64,000 nt of DNA. Origin: 73-13 sp035556075. Its GTDB lineage: Bacteria > Actinomycetota > Actinomycetes > Actinomycetales > Microbacteriaceae. The position numbers and the translations under genes are program-made. Shown in pieces: positions 15,491 through 24,547 of this stretch. The DNA is taken from positions 138,423-202,422 of the forward strand of contig DATMFQ010000006.1 of the NCBI GenBank assembly GCA_035556075.1, read 5' to 3'. The notes beneath the pieces are model-generated. The model saw only the letters and a list, made by a program, of their open reading frames with translations, was not told the origin of the DNA and searched no databases. Numbering within the stretch: the stretch's first letter is position 1; the number at the start of each line of letters is the position of its first letter.

Positions 15491-16785
15491 GCGAGCATCC
15501 TCTCCCAGAGCTCGCGGAACTCGGGGAGCGTCTTTGCGGTCGTCGCGATGTCGTCGATGACGACGCCGGGGACCGCGAGGCCCACCAGCGCCCCGGTCGT
15601 CGCCATGCGGTGGTCCTCGTACGCGCCCCACGACCCACCGTGGAGCGGCCCGGGATGGATCTCGAGGCCGTCGTCGAGCTCGATGACGCGGCAGCCGAGC
15701 GCCCCGAGGTCCGCGGCGAGTGCCGCGAGTCGGTCGGTCTCGTGGCCGCGCAGGTGCCCGATGCCAATGAGGCGGGAGGGGGCATCGGCCAATGCCGCGA
15801 GCCCCGCGAGCGTCGGGGCGAGCTCGCCGCCGATCGTCAGGTCGAGGTCGACGGCGCCGATGCGCCCGCCGCCATGGATGGTGAGCACGTCGCCGCTGAG
15901 CTCCCACCGGCCGCCGAACGCCTCGAGCAGTCGCGGCAGCTCCGCCCCGACCTGGGTCGTCGTGGCGGGCCACCCGAGGATTGAGACGCTCCCGCCCGTG
16001 ACGAGCGCCGCGGCGAGGAATGGCGCCGCATTCGACAGGTCCGGCTCGATCCAGTCATCGCTGGCTCCGATGGGCTGCGGCGGCACGATCCAGGTCCCGG
16101 GCTCGGGGGAGTCCACCTGCACGCCCCGCGAGGCGAGACAGCCGATCGTCATCTCGATGTGTGGCAGGCTCGGCAGCCGCGCGCCGACGTGCCGGAGGCG
16201 AAGCCCCTCGGTGAAGCGGGGGGCGGCCAGCAGCAGGCCGGACACGAACTGGCTCGAGGCGGAGGCGTCGATCTCGAGCTCCCCGCCCCGCACCACGCCC
16301 GTGCCGTGCACGGTGAACGGGAGCCGGCCCTCGTCATCGTCGACCTCGACGCCGAGCGCGCGGAGCGCGTCGAGTGTGACGGCCATGGGACGACGCCGCG
16401 CGGCCGCATCGCCATCGAAGCGCACCTTCCCGGTCGCGAGCGCCGCGAGCTGCGGCACGAAGCGCATGACGGTGCCGGCGAGGCCGACGTCGATTGTCGC
16501 CGGGCCGTGCAGCGCCCGCGGGGTCACCTGCCAGTCCGGGCCGAAGCCACCCGAGGCGGGCAGGTCCTCGATGCCGACGCCGAGTGCGCGTAGGGCATCG
16601 ACCATGAGGTCGGTGTCGCGGGCGTGGAGCGGCGCGCGCAGTCGAGACGGTCCATCCGCGAGTGCCGCGAGGACGAGCTCACGGTTCGTCAGCGACTTGC
16701 TGCCGGGCAGCCGCAGGGTCGCCTGCAGCGGCCCGCGGGCGGTCGGGGCGGAGTAGGCGTTACCGGAATACTGCGAGGAGTTCAT
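15487..16785 (-). CDS. aroA: 3-phosphoshikimate 1-carboxyvinyltransferase (EPSP synthase)
   Basis: A protein of 432 residues that condenses shikimate-3-phosphate with phosphoenolpyruvate in the shikimate pathway. Family motifs: LPGSKSLTNRELVLAALA near the N-terminus, LAGTVMRFVP, and the EDHRMA-type block (YEDHRMATT) near residue 380. It heads the aroA-rsgA-hisN-PEBP run and is divergent from sigR. The ATG at 16785 lies 7 nt from a TAGCCT -10 box, so the mRNA is probably leaderless. The SigR-type promoter of the opposite strand overlaps its first codons. Confidence 0.95.
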   Translation of the reverse strand: MNSSQYSGNAYSAPTARGPLQATLRLPGSKSLTNRELVLAALADGPSRLRAPLHARDTDLMVDALRALGVGIEDLPASGGFGPDWQVTPRALHGPATIDVGLAGTVMRFVPQLAALATGKVRFDGDAAARRRPMAVTLDALRALGVEVDDDEGRLPFTVHGTGVVRGGELEIDASASSQFVSGLLLAAPRFTEGLRLRHVGARLPSLPHIEMTIGCLASRGVQVDSPEPGTWIVPPQPIGASDDWIEPDLSNAAPFLAAALVTGGSVSILGWPATTTQVGAELPRLLEAFGGRWELSGDVLTIHGGGRIGAVDLDLTIGGELAPTLAGLAALADAPSRLIGIGHLRGHETDRLAALAADLGALGCRVIELDDGLEIHPGPLHGGSWGAYEDHRMATTGALVGLAVPGVVIDDIATTAKTLPEFRELWERMLA

Positions 16786-16790
16786 TGGTT
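16765..16790 (+). promoter_or_regulatory. SigR-type promoter (GGAAT-N18-GTT) upstream of sigR
   Basis: GGAAT at 16765-16769 and GTT at 16788-16790 with exactly 18 nt between them match the known SigR consensus. Initiation would fall about 16797-16800, just before the ATG at 16802. This predicts positive autoregulation under thiol-oxidative stress. The element lies inside the aroA 5' end. Confidence 0.65.
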
Positions 16791-16798
16791 CCAGGCTA
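16786..16798 (-). promoter_or_regulatory. leaderless-type promoter of aroA
   Basis: TAGCCT on the minus strand (16798-16793) lies 7 nt from the aroA ATG. It overlaps the presumed start region of the sigR transcript, so the two promoters may interfere. Confidence 0.5.
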
Positions 16799-16801
16799 TC
16801 G

Positions 16802-17524
16802 ATGAGTACCGTGACCACCACTCTCGAGCGACCGCGCCGCGGGAGCGCGCTTCGACGCGACGCGAGGCAGTCGGTGCGCACCCCCGTAGACTCGGTGGCG
16901 ATGGCCACTCCCAAGTCCGCTCGGCCCGCGCCGGGGCCTGAGCTGCGCGCGTTGTTCGAGGAGCAGGCGCTGCCGTATATGGATCAGCTGTACGGCGCGG
17001 CCATGCGGATGACCCGGAATCCGGCCGACGCGGCCGACCTCGTGCAGGAGACCTTCGTCAAGGCGTACCAGGCATTCGGCTCCTTCCAGCAGGGCACGAA
17101 TCTGAAGGCCTGGCTCTACCGGATCCAGACGAACACCTTCATCAACTCGTACCGCAAGAATCAGCGCAACCCCTACCAGACCTCGACGGACGACCTCGAG
17201 GAATGGCAGTTCGTCGGGGAGTCGCAGACGGCGACCGCGAGCCGCTCCGCCGAGGCGGAGGCGATCGACCACCTCCCGGACAGCGATGTGAAGCAGGCGC
17301 TCGCGGAGATCTCCGAGGACTTCCGGCTTGCCGTGTACCTCGCGGACGTCGAGGGCTTTTCCTACCAGGAGATCGCCGACATCATGAAGACCCCGGTGGG
17401 CACCGTCATGTCCCGGCTGCACCGCGGCCGGAAACTGCTGCGGGACAAGCTGCGGGATTACGCGATCGAGCGAGGGATTCTCGGCCGTGAGTCGGCCGAA
17501 CCAGCCGAGGGAGTGGCGCCATGA
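16802..17524 (+). CDS. sigR: ECF sigma factor SigR (RpoE/SigH-like)
   Basis: A group IV sigma factor: sigma-2 region with DLVQETFVKAYQ, sigma-4 helix-turn-helix with FSYQEIADIM and VGTVMSRLHRGR. It directs disulfide-stress genes and is held by the zinc anti-sigma factor encoded next. Two starts are plausible. The ATG at 16802 would follow the SigR-type promoter directly and gives 240 residues. The ATG at 16901, 8 nt after a TAGACT box, gives 207 residues without the basic N-terminal extension. Streptomyces makes a long unstable SigR' and a short stable SigR in the same way. The 3' end overlaps rsrA by 4 bases (ATGA). Confidence 0.9.
   Translation: MSTVTTTLERPRRGSALRRDARQSVRTPVDSVAMATPKSARPAPGPELRALFEEQALPYMDQLYGAAMRMTRNPADAADLVQETFVKAYQAFGSFQQGTNLKAWLYRIQTNTFINSYRKNQRNPYQTSTDDLEEWQFVGESQTATASRSAEAEAIDHLPDSDVKQALAEISEDFRLAVYLADVEGFSYQEIADIMKTPVGTVMSRLHRGRKLLRDKLRDYAIERGILGRESAEPAEGVAP
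16887..16892 (+). promoter_or_regulatory. candidate constitutive -10 box for the short sigR form
   Basis: TAGACT lies 8 nt before the ATG at 16901, like the other leaderless promoters in this window. No convincing -35 is seen. Confidence 0.4.
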
Positions 17525-17757
17525 CCGACTGTGGCTGCGAGAAAGCGAAGGCTGAGCTCGAGGAGTTCCTCCACCGGGAGCTCTCCGACGAGGCCTTCCG
17601 CGAGATCGAGGAGCACCTCGCGGGTTGCGAGGATTGCTCGGCGGAGCACCTCGTCGGGCTGACGCTCACCCAGAAGGTACGTCGCGCCTGTGCGGAAGAG
17701 GCGCCAGAGGAGCTCAAGGCCCTTATCCGCGCACGCATCGAGACGCTCAAGGCGTAG
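17521..17757 (+). CDS. rsrA: zinc-binding anti-sigma factor (RsrA-like)
   Basis: A 78-residue protein with the ZAS motif HxxxCxxC (HLAGCEDC, residues 32-39) and further cysteines at 4, 6 and 59. In RsrA, oxidation of these cysteines ejects zinc and frees SigR. Its ATG overlaps the sigR stop (ATGA), ensuring matched synthesis. The gene is convergent with kgd, with only 24 bp between the ends. Confidence 0.88.
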   Translation: MTDCGCEKAKAELEEFLHRELSDEAFREIEEHLAGCEDCSAEHLVGLTLTQKVRRACAEEAPEELKALIRARIETLKA

Positions 17758-17781
17758 CGCCGCCGCGTCAGCAGCAGCGCA

Positions 17782-20700
17782 TCAGAGGGCGAGCGCTTCC
17801 TCCATGAGGCGCGCCTGCTCCGCCGCGTGGCGCTTCGGCAGCCCCGTCGCCGTTGCCGCGCTCGCCGGACGGGACACGACCGAGACCGGCTTGTCGAGCT
17901 GCGGTGCGATGAGCTGATTGACAAAGGGCCAGGCGCCCTGGTTCTCCGGCTCGTCCTGCACCCAGGTCAGGTCGGCGTGCGGGTAGCGAGCGACCGCTGC
18001 ACGGAGCTGCTCGACCGGTGCCGGGTAGAGCTGCTCGATGCGCACGAGCGCGAAGAGCTGCGCCTTCTCCGGCTGCCGCTCGAGCTCCGCGAGGAGGTCG
18101 TAGTAGAGCTTGCCGGAGACGAGCAGCACCTTCTGCACGGTCGCGGTCGAGGCGATCCGCGTGTCGTCGATGACCTCCTGGAAGCCACCGGTGGTGAAGT
18201 CCGCGACGTCGCTCGTCGCGGACTTGAGGCGCAGCATCGACTTCGGGGAGAAGACGATGAGCGGGCGGCGCGGCCGGTCATAGGCCTGCCGACGCAGCAG
18301 GTGGAAGTAGTTCGCCGGGGTCGACGGCCGGGTGACCGTCATGTTGTCCTCGGCGCACATCTGGAGATAGCGCTCCATGCGCGCCGAGGAGTGGTCCGGC
18401 CCCTGGCCCTCGTAGCCGTGCGGCAGGAGCAGCACGACGGAACTCGACTGGCCCCACTTCTGCTCACCGGAGGCGAGGTAGGTGTCGATGACGATCTGCG
18501 CGCCGTCCGCGAAGTCGCCGTACTGCGCCTCCCAGATGACGAGTGCATCGGCTCGCTCGACCGAGTAGCCGTATTCGAAGGCCATCGCCGCGTACTCGCT
18601 GAGCAGCGAGTCGTAGACATAGAAGCGCGCCTGATGCTCCGCGAGGTTTGCCAGCGGCAGCCATTCCTGCCCGGTCTTCTGATCGAAGAACATGGCGTGA
18701 CGGTGCGCGAAGGTGCCGCGTCGGGCGTCCTGGCCGACGAGGCGGACCGCGGTGCCCTCGAGGACGAGGCTGCCGAGCGCGAGGAGCTCGCCGAAGCCCC
18801 AGTCGATGCCGCCCGTGCGAGCCATCTCGACGCGTCGGCCGATGACGTTCTGCGCGAGCTTCGGGTGCACGGTGAAGCCCTCGGGCTCGTTCGCGTGCGC
18901 GTCGCCGATGAGCTGGATCGCCGTCTCGCCCACGGGGGGGATCTCGACCCGGACCTCCCCGGCAGGCGCCGGGTCGGTGATGATCGGGATCGGGGCCGTC
19001 TGGGCGACATGCATTTCGAGGAAAGCGCGCTCGAGCCGCTCCTGGAAGTCCTGTTGTGAGGCCTCGAACTCCTCCTGGGTGATGTCGCCGCGGCCGACGA
19101 GCGCCTCGGTGTAGAGCTTTCTCGTCGAGCGCTTCGCCTCGATGAGCTGGTACATGAGCGGCTGCGTCATGCTCGGGTCATCGCCCTCGTTGTGGCCGCG
19201 TCGGCGGTAGCAGATGAGGTCGATGACGACGTCGGCGTGGAATCGTTGCCGGTAGTCGAAGGCGAGCTTCGCGACGCGGACGACCGCCTCGGGGTCGTCC
19301 CCGTTGACGTGGAAGACCGGGGCTTGGATCGTCTTGGCGACGTCCGTCGAGTACATGCTCGTGCGTGCCTCGCTCGGGCTCGTCGTGAAGCCGACCTGGT
19401 TGTTGATATTGACGTGGATCGTGCCACCCGTGCGGTAGGCCCGCAGCTGCGACATCTGCAGCAGCTCGACGTTGATGCCCTGCCCGGCGAGGGCGGCATC
19501 GCCGTGGATCGCGATCGGCAGCGTCGTGAAGGTGCCGATGGGGCGACGGTCCTGCTTGGCGCGGACGATGCCCTCGAGCACGGCGTTGACGACCTCGAGG
19601 TGGCTCGGGTTCGCCGCGACATACAGCGGGACGGACTTGCCGTCGGGGGACTCGAAGAGACCCTCGGTCCCGAGGTGATACTTGACGTCGCCGGAGCCGG
19701 CGGTGCCGAAGTCGCCCTCGAACTCGCGGAAGATCTGGGAGTACGTCTTGCCGGCGATGTTGGTCAGCACATTGAGCCGACCACGGTGGGCCATGCCGAT
19801 CGCGGCGCCATCGAGCTCCGCGGCCGCCGCATTCTGCAGAATCTCGTCAAGCAGCGGGATCGTCGACTCGCCGCCCTCGAGGGAGAAGCGCTTCTGGCCG
19901 ACGAACTTCGTCTGCAGGAAGGTCTCGAACGCCTCGGCCTGGTTGAGCTTGCCGAGGATGCGCATCTGCTCGTCGCGGGTCGGCTTCTCGTACTTGACCT
20001 CGAGCCGCTCCTGGAACCAGCGGCGCTGCTCCGGGTCGGGGATGTGCATGTACTCGATGCCGACGGTCCGGCAGTAGGTGTCGCGGAGGATGCCGAGCAC
20101 GTCGCGCAGTTTCGCGGAGCGTCGGCCACCGAAGCCGCCGACGACGAACTCTCGGTCCAGGTCCCAGAAGGTGAGACCGTGGCTGGCGATGTCGAGGTCG
20201 GGGTGGCCGCGCTGCACGTACTCGAGCGGGTCGATGTCGGCCATGAGGTGGCCGCGGACCCGGTACGCATTGATGAGCTGCTGCACGCGGCCCGTCTTGT
20301 CGATCTGCGTCGCCGGGTCGACGGCGACGTCCTCCGCCCAGCGGATCGGCTCGTACGGGATTCGCAGCGACGCGAAGATGTCCTCGTAGAAGTCGCGCTG
20401 GCCGATGAGGAACTCGTGCAGCTTCCGCAAGTACTCGCCGGAGCCCGCGCCCTGGATGACTCGGTGGTCGTAGGTGCTCGTCAGCGTGATGGTCTTGCCG
20501 ATGCCGAGCTCGGCGAGCGTGCGCTCGCTCGTGCCCTGGAACTCGGCGGGGTACTCGAGCGCGCCCGCGCCGATGATGCAACCCGCGCCCTTCATGAGCC
20601 GCGGGATCGAGTGCACCGTGCCGAGGCCGCCCGGGTTCGTCAGCGAGATCGTGTTGCCCGTGAGATCGTCGACGGTCAGCGCGTTGGCACGGCCACGGGC

Positions 20701-21516
20701 GACGACATCCTCGTAGGCGGCGACGAACTCGGAGAACGTCATCGTCTCGGCGCGCTTGATGCCCGGGACGACGAGCGCGCGGGTGCCGTCCGGCTTCGGG
20801 ATATCGATCGCGATGCCGAGGTTGATGTGCGCGGGCGTGACGATGGCGGGCTTGCCGTCGATCTCGTCGTAGTAGACGGACTGGCTCGGGAATTCCTTGA
20901 GCGCCCGGACCATGGCCCAGGCGATGAGGTGCGTGAAGCTGACCTTGCCGCCGCGGGTGCGCGTGAGGTGGTTATTGATGACGATCCGGTTGTCGATCAG
21001 CAGCTTCGCCGGGACCGACCGGACGGTCGTCGCGGTCGGGACCGTCAGGGACGCGTCCATGTGCGTGGCGAGGGCCTTCGCCGGTCCGCGGAGCACGCTG
21101 AACGAGGGCTCGTCGGCGGCCGGTAGCTCCGTCGGCCGGGTGACGGGCGACGTCGGTGCGTCGGCGGGCACCGGGGTGGTCTTCGCGGGCAGTGCGGTCG
21201 TGCGTGCCGCGACCTGTCCGGTGGTGGGTGCCGGCTCCGCGGCGGGCGCTGCGGCCGACGCGGACTCGGCGGTTGGTGCGGGGGCGGCGGCCGGGGCGGG
21301 GGCGGGCGGGGTGTTGGCCGCGGCCTCGACCCCGGTCGCGAGCGCGGCGAACTCCGCGTCGAGCTCGGCCAGCCCCTCGGCGCTCGGTGCCTCGCCGGCC
21401 GCAATGGCCGCCTCGTCGGCACGTCGGGTGGACTGCAACAGCTGGTCGATCAGCCAGGCATCAGTGGCATCGTCGGATGCGCCGCCGGTGGTTGTCGGGC
21501 TGGAGGGGTTGGACAC
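17782..21516 (-). CDS. kgd: multifunctional 2-oxoglutarate metabolism enzyme (2-oxoglutarate dehydrogenase E1 / decarboxylase with E2-like domain)
   Basis: A protein of 1244 residues, the size of mycobacterial Kgd / corynebacterial OdhA. It has a disordered Ala/Pro/Thr-rich N-terminus (about 1-130), an E2 acyltransferase-like domain with YDHRVIQG (around residue 350), and a ThDP-dependent E1 part (RGHLMADIDPLEY, MAHRGRLNVL, GDAALAGQG, NNQVGFTTSP). No lipoyl domain is present, as is normal for this fusion. It runs the oxidative TCA step with lipoylated partners encoded elsewhere. The GTG at 21516 begins an N-terminus of the usual kind (MSNPSSPTT). Confidence 0.93.
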   Translation of the reverse strand: MSNPSSPTTTGGASDDATDAWLIDQLLQSTRRADEAAIAAGEAPSAEGLAELDAEFAALATGVEAAANTPPAPAPAAAPAPTAESASAAAPAAEPAPTTGQVAARTTALPAKTTPVPADAPTSPVTRPTELPAADEPSFSVLRGPAKALATHMDASLTVPTATTVRSVPAKLLIDNRIVINNHLTRTRGGKVSFTHLIAWAMVRALKEFPSQSVYYDEIDGKPAIVTPAHINLGIAIDIPKPDGTRALVVPGIKRAETMTFSEFVAAYEDVVARGRANALTVDDLTGNTISLTNPGGLGTVHSIPRLMKGAGCIIGAGALEYPAEFQGTSERTLAELGIGKTITLTSTYDHRVIQGAGSGEYLRKLHEFLIGQRDFYEDIFASLRIPYEPIRWAEDVAVDPATQIDKTGRVQQLINAYRVRGHLMADIDPLEYVQRGHPDLDIASHGLTFWDLDREFVVGGFGGRRSAKLRDVLGILRDTYCRTVGIEYMHIPDPEQRRWFQERLEVKYEKPTRDEQMRILGKLNQAEAFETFLQTKFVGQKRFSLEGGESTIPLLDEILQNAAAAELDGAAIGMAHRGRLNVLTNIAGKTYSQIFREFEGDFGTAGSGDVKYHLGTEGLFESPDGKSVPLYVAANPSHLEVVNAVLEGIVRAKQDRRPIGTFTTLPIAIHGDAALAGQGINVELLQMSQLRAYRTGGTIHVNINNQVGFTTSPSEARTSMYSTDVAKTIQAPVFHVNGDDPEAVVRVAKLAFDYRQRFHADVVIDLICYRRRGHNEGDDPSMTQPLMYQLIEAKRSTRKLYTEALVGRGDITQEEFEASQQDFQERLERAFLEMHVAQTAPIPIITDPAPAGEVRVEIPPVGETAIQLIGDAHANEPEGFTVHPKLAQNVIGRRVEMARTGGIDWGFGELLALGSLVLEGTAVRLVGQDARRGTFAHRHAMFFDQKTGQEWLPLANLAEHQARFYVYDSLLSEYAAMAFEYGYSVERADALVIWEAQYGDFADGAQIVIDTYLASGEQKWGQSSSVVLLLPHGYEGQGPDHSSARMERYLQMCAEDNMTVTRPSTPANYFHLLRRQAYDRPRRPLIVFSPKSMLRLKSATSDVADFTTGGFQEVIDDTRIASTATVQKVLLVSGKLYYDLLAELERQPEKAQLFALVRIEQLYPAPVEQLRAAVARYPHADLTWVQDEPENQGAWPFVNQLIAPQLDKPVSVVSRPASAATATGLPKRHAAEQARLMEEALAL

Positions 21517-21648
21517 GGGCGTTCAGCCTGCCTTCGCGGGTGGATCCGGCGCGAATAGTTCGGTGGGTGCTTCCGGTGCGCCTTGGTGTCAATGCTAGCC
21601 GCAGCGCGGTCCGCGTTTGCTGAGCGGACGGGTGTGCCGTAGCACGCG

Positions 21649-21660
21649 TACCCTGAGGGG
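21649..21660 (+). promoter_or_regulatory. leaderless-type promoter of guaB1
   Basis: TACCCT (21649-21654) lies 6 nt before the ATG at 21661. The 144-bp gap to kgd otherwise holds only weak promoter-like hexamers. Confidence 0.45.
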
Positions 21661-23100
21661 ATGCGGTTCCTTGACGGCCGACCGGCGCACGACCTCACCT
21701 ATTCGGACGTCTTCCTCGCGCCGTCACGCAGCGCCGTGACGAGCCGCTTCGATGTGGACCTCACCCCGGGCGACGGGACGCCGGCGACGCTGCCGATCGT
21801 GTCATCGAATATGAATGCGGTGACGGGCCCCCGCATGGCCGCGGCACTGGCCCGCCGCGGCGGGCTGGGCATCCTCCCGCAGGACCTGCCACTGCAGGAG
21901 CTCGATGCGGCGCTGGGCTGGGTGAAGGCGCAACCGGTCGGCTTCGACACCGCCGTCGAGCTCCGTGCCCACGACACCGTCGCCGCCGCGCTCGCCCAGG
22001 TGCCCCCGACGCCCGGATTCGGCGTCATCGTCACCGACGACGCGGGTGCGCTGCTCGGGGTGATCCAGGCGGAGCGGCTCGCTGTCGCCATCCGTGACGC
22101 GCCGCTGGGCGACCTGCTCGGCGAGCCCGTTGCCGCGGTCGACCTTGACGAGGTCGCGGACTCGCGGGCCGCATTCGATCTCATGGTCGAGGCGGGGCTC
22201 GAATTCGCCCCCGTCGTGCACAACGGGCACCTCATCGGGACGATCTCCCGCCGGGGTGCGCTGCGCTCGACGCTGTACCAGCCCGCGCTCGGCGCCGACG
22301 GGCGCCTCGCGGTCGGCGCGGCGATCGGGATCAACGGTGACGTAGCCGCCAAAGCCAGGGCCATCGTCGCCGCGGGCGCGGACCTGCTCGTCGTCGACAC
22401 GGCGCACGGGCATCAGGACGGTGCGATCCGCGCGATCGAGGCGGTTGCCGCGCTTGACCTCGGCGTGCCGATCGTGGCGGGCAACGTCGTGACGGCGAAC
22501 GGCGTGCACGACCTGGTGAGTGCGGGCGCGACGATCATCAAGGTGGGGGTCGGTCCGGGAGCGATGTGCACGACCCGCATGATGACCGCGGTCGGCCGAC
22601 CACAGTTCTCGGCTGTGCTCGAGACGGCGGAGGCCGCCCGGGAGCTCGGGGCGCACGTGTGGGCCGACGGCGGCGTCCGCTACCCGCGGGATGTCGCCCT
22701 TGCGCTCGCCGCGGGCGCGCATTCGGTCATGATCGGCTCGTGGTTCACCGGCACGATCGAGGCACCCGGCGCGATCGCGCTCGACGCCGAGCACCGCGCC
22801 TACAAGGAGAACTGGGGGATGGCATCGACGAAAGCCGTCACCGCGCGATTCCGCCGACTCGACCACTATGACCTCGCGAAGAAGGCCCTCTTCGCCGAGG
22901 GCATCTCCTCGTCGCGGATCTACCTCGACCCGCTGCGGCCGAGCGTCGAGGACCTGCTCGACATGATCACGGCGGGGCTGCGCAGTGCCATGACGTACAC
23001 CGGGGCACGCCGTCTCGACACCTTCCACGAGCGCGCCATCGTCGGGGTGCAGTCCGCGGCTGGCTACGAGGAGGGCAAGGCCCTCCCGGTCAGCTGGTAG
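21661..23100 (+). CDS. guaB1: GuaB1-family IMP dehydrogenase-related protein (GMP reductase type)
   Basis: A 479-residue IMPDH/GMPR-fold barrel with a CBS-like insertion (residues about 95-190), the catalytic cysteine loop GPGAMCTTRM (near residue 302) and a flap-like segment KENWGMASTKAV. Actinobacterial GuaB1 was long annotated as IMP dehydrogenase, but the mycobacterial protein has been shown to act as a GMP reductase, so the purine-salvage role is favoured here. Confidence in family is high and in direction of catalysis moderate. Confidence 0.85.
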   Translation: MRFLDGRPAHDLTYSDVFLAPSRSAVTSRFDVDLTPGDGTPATLPIVSSNMNAVTGPRMAAALARRGGLGILPQDLPLQELDAALGWVKAQPVGFDTAVELRAHDTVAAALAQVPPTPGFGVIVTDDAGALLGVIQAERLAVAIRDAPLGDLLGEPVAAVDLDEVADSRAAFDLMVEAGLEFAPVVHNGHLIGTISRRGALRSTLYQPALGADGRLAVGAAIGINGDVAAKARAIVAAGADLLVVDTAHGHQDGAIRAIEAVAALDLGVPIVAGNVVTANGVHDLVSAGATIIKVGVGPGAMCTTRMMTAVGRPQFSAVLETAEAARELGAHVWADGGVRYPRDVALALAAGAHSVMIGSWFTGTIEAPGAIALDAEHRAYKENWGMASTKAVTARFRRLDHYDLAKKALFAEGISSSRIYLDPLRPSVEDLLDMITAGLRSAMTYTGARRLDTFHERAIVGVQSAAGYEEGKALPVSW

Positions 23101-23136
23101 CTCGATCGGGCCCGACTCCAGTACGATCGGCACCCC

Positions 23137-23232
23137 ATGGACGATTCGCCCGGACATAGTCCCAGCGCCGACCCCCGCTTCCGCAGTCAGCTCGAGCAGA
23201 CCGTGACGGGAACCGGAGTCGGCGTTGCCTGA
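23137..23232 (+). CDS. possible 31-residue small protein upstream of the CNNM operon
   Basis: An ATG at 23137 opens a 31-codon frame ending in TGA at 23230-23232, which overlaps the TTG start of the next gene by 8 bases. A TACGAT box lies 9 nt upstream of the ATG. The product begins MDDSPGHSPSADPRF and contains a charged FRSQLEQTV segment; no membrane part or known motif is seen. Two other readings are possible: it could be a leader peptide that couples translation to the weak TTG start, or chance. I do not recognise it. Confidence 0.35.
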   Translation: MDDSPGHSPSADPRFRSQLEQTVTGTGVGVA

Positions 23233-24547
23233 TTGGCTCCTCTTCACCTTCGGGATGCTGCTGACGATTGGCACCGGCCTCTTCGTCGCCGCCGAGTTCT
23301 CGCTCGTCAACCTCGACCGGGCTGACCTCGAAGCGCGTCGTGCGCGAGGCGAGCGGCGGCTCGACTGGACGATCACGGCGCTGAAGCGAACGTCGACGCA
23401 CCTGTCGTCCGCGCAGCTTGGCATCACCCTGACGACGCTGCTCGCGGGCTACACGCTCGAGCCGTCGATCGGCGCGTGGCTGTTCACGCCGCTGACCGCG
23501 CTCGGGCTCGGGGAGGAGTTCGTGCGGCCCGTCGCCTCGGTCGTGGCGATCGTCATCGCGACGCTGTTGTCGATGCTCATCGGCGAGCTCATCCCGAAGA
23601 ATCTCGCGCTCTCGCTGCCGCTCGTCACCGCGAAGGCGGTGGTCCCGTTCCAGATCGCCTTCACCGCCGTCTTCCGCCCGGCCGTCGTGCTGCTCAACAG
23701 TACGGCGGGGGCCATCCTCCGGCTCGTCGGCATCGAGCAGCAGGAGGAGCTGTCAGGAGCGCGCACGGCGGAGGAACTCGCGTACCTCGTCCGCCGCTCC
23801 GCGAGCCAGGGAGCGCTTGAGCGCGACACCGCGACGCTGCTGACCCGCACGCTCCTATTCTCCCGCCACACCGCCGGTGACGTCATGACGCCGCGGCCGC
23901 GACTCGAGACGATCGATCGCTCGCGGAGCGCGACCGATGTCATCGAACTCGCCCGACGCACCGGCTACTCACGGTTCCCGGTCGAGGACGACTCCGTCGA
24001 TCAGCTCGTCGGGATCGTCCACGTCAAACAGGCGGTCGCGGTGCCGCGCGATCGGCGTGCCGATGTGCCGGTCGGGGCACTCGCCTCCGAGGTGATCCGT
24101 GTCCCCGAGACGATCCACCTCGACGCCCTCCTCGGTCAGCTGCGGGCGAAGGGCTATCAGATGGCGGTGGTCGTCGATGAATACGGTGGGACGGCCGGTG
24201 TGGTCACCCTCGAGGACCTCGTCGAGGAACTCGTCGGCGAAGTCTCTGACGAGCACGACCGGAGCCGTGTCGGTGTGGTGCGTTCCCGCGGCTGGTTCAC
24301 CTTCCCGGGGCAGTTGCGCCCCGACGAGCTGCGCGACCGGACCGGCGTCACCGTGCCGGAGGATGGACCGTATGACACAGTCGCCGGCTGGGTGATGGCC
24401 GAGCTCGGCCGCATCCCTGCGGTCGGCGACGAGGTCGGCCACCCGGCGGGCGTGTTTCGAGTCGAGCGGCTCGACGGTCGCCGCATCGACCGGCTGCGCT
24501 TCACCCCGCGCCCCGAGACGGGGCCGATCGAGGTGATCGCGCCATGA
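23225..24547 (+). CDS. CNNM/HlyC-CorC family membrane protein (hemolysin family), long form
   Basis: A protein of 440 residues: DUF21/CNNM transmembrane domain (about 1-190, with FVAAEFSLVNLDRADLE and GELIPKNLALSLP), a pair of CBS domains (about 210-335) and a C-terminal CorC_HlyC domain (about 345-435). Family members are linked to Mg2+/Co2+ transport or sensing. The TTG start gives the expected N-terminus MPDWLLF just before the first membrane helix. It overlaps the following paralogue by 4 bases (ATGA), so the two are likely partners. Confidence 0.85.
   Translation: MPDWLLFTFGMLLTIGTGLFVAAEFSLVNLDRADLEARRARGERRLDWTITALKRTSTHLSSAQLGITLTTLLAGYTLEPSIGAWLFTPLTALGLGEEFVRPVASVVAIVIATLLSMLIGELIPKNLALSLPLVTAKAVVPFQIAFTAVFRPAVVLLNSTAGAILRLVGIEQQEELSGARTAEELAYLVRRSASQGALERDTATLLTRTLLFSRHTAGDVMTPRPRLETIDRSRSATDVIELARRTGYSRFPVEDDSVDQLVGIVHVKQAVAVPRDRRADVPVGALASEVIRVPETIHLDALLGQLRAKGYQMAVVVDEYGGTAGVVTLEDLVEELVGEVSDEHDRSRVGVVRSRGWFTFPGQLRPDELRDRTGVTVPEDGPYDTVAGWVMAELGRIPAVGDEVGHPAGVFRVERLDGRRIDRLRFTPRPETGPIEVIAP

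Noticed and set aside
16901..17524. Annotating sigR only from the internal ATG
   Set aside because: The SigR-type promoter would start transcription just before the upstream ATG, so the long form is kept and the internal start is noted as an alternative.
21585..21597. TTGACA upstream of kgd on the minus strand
   Set aside because: No -10 box lies at a suitable distance and the GTG is about 75 nt further on. It was not listed as a promoter.
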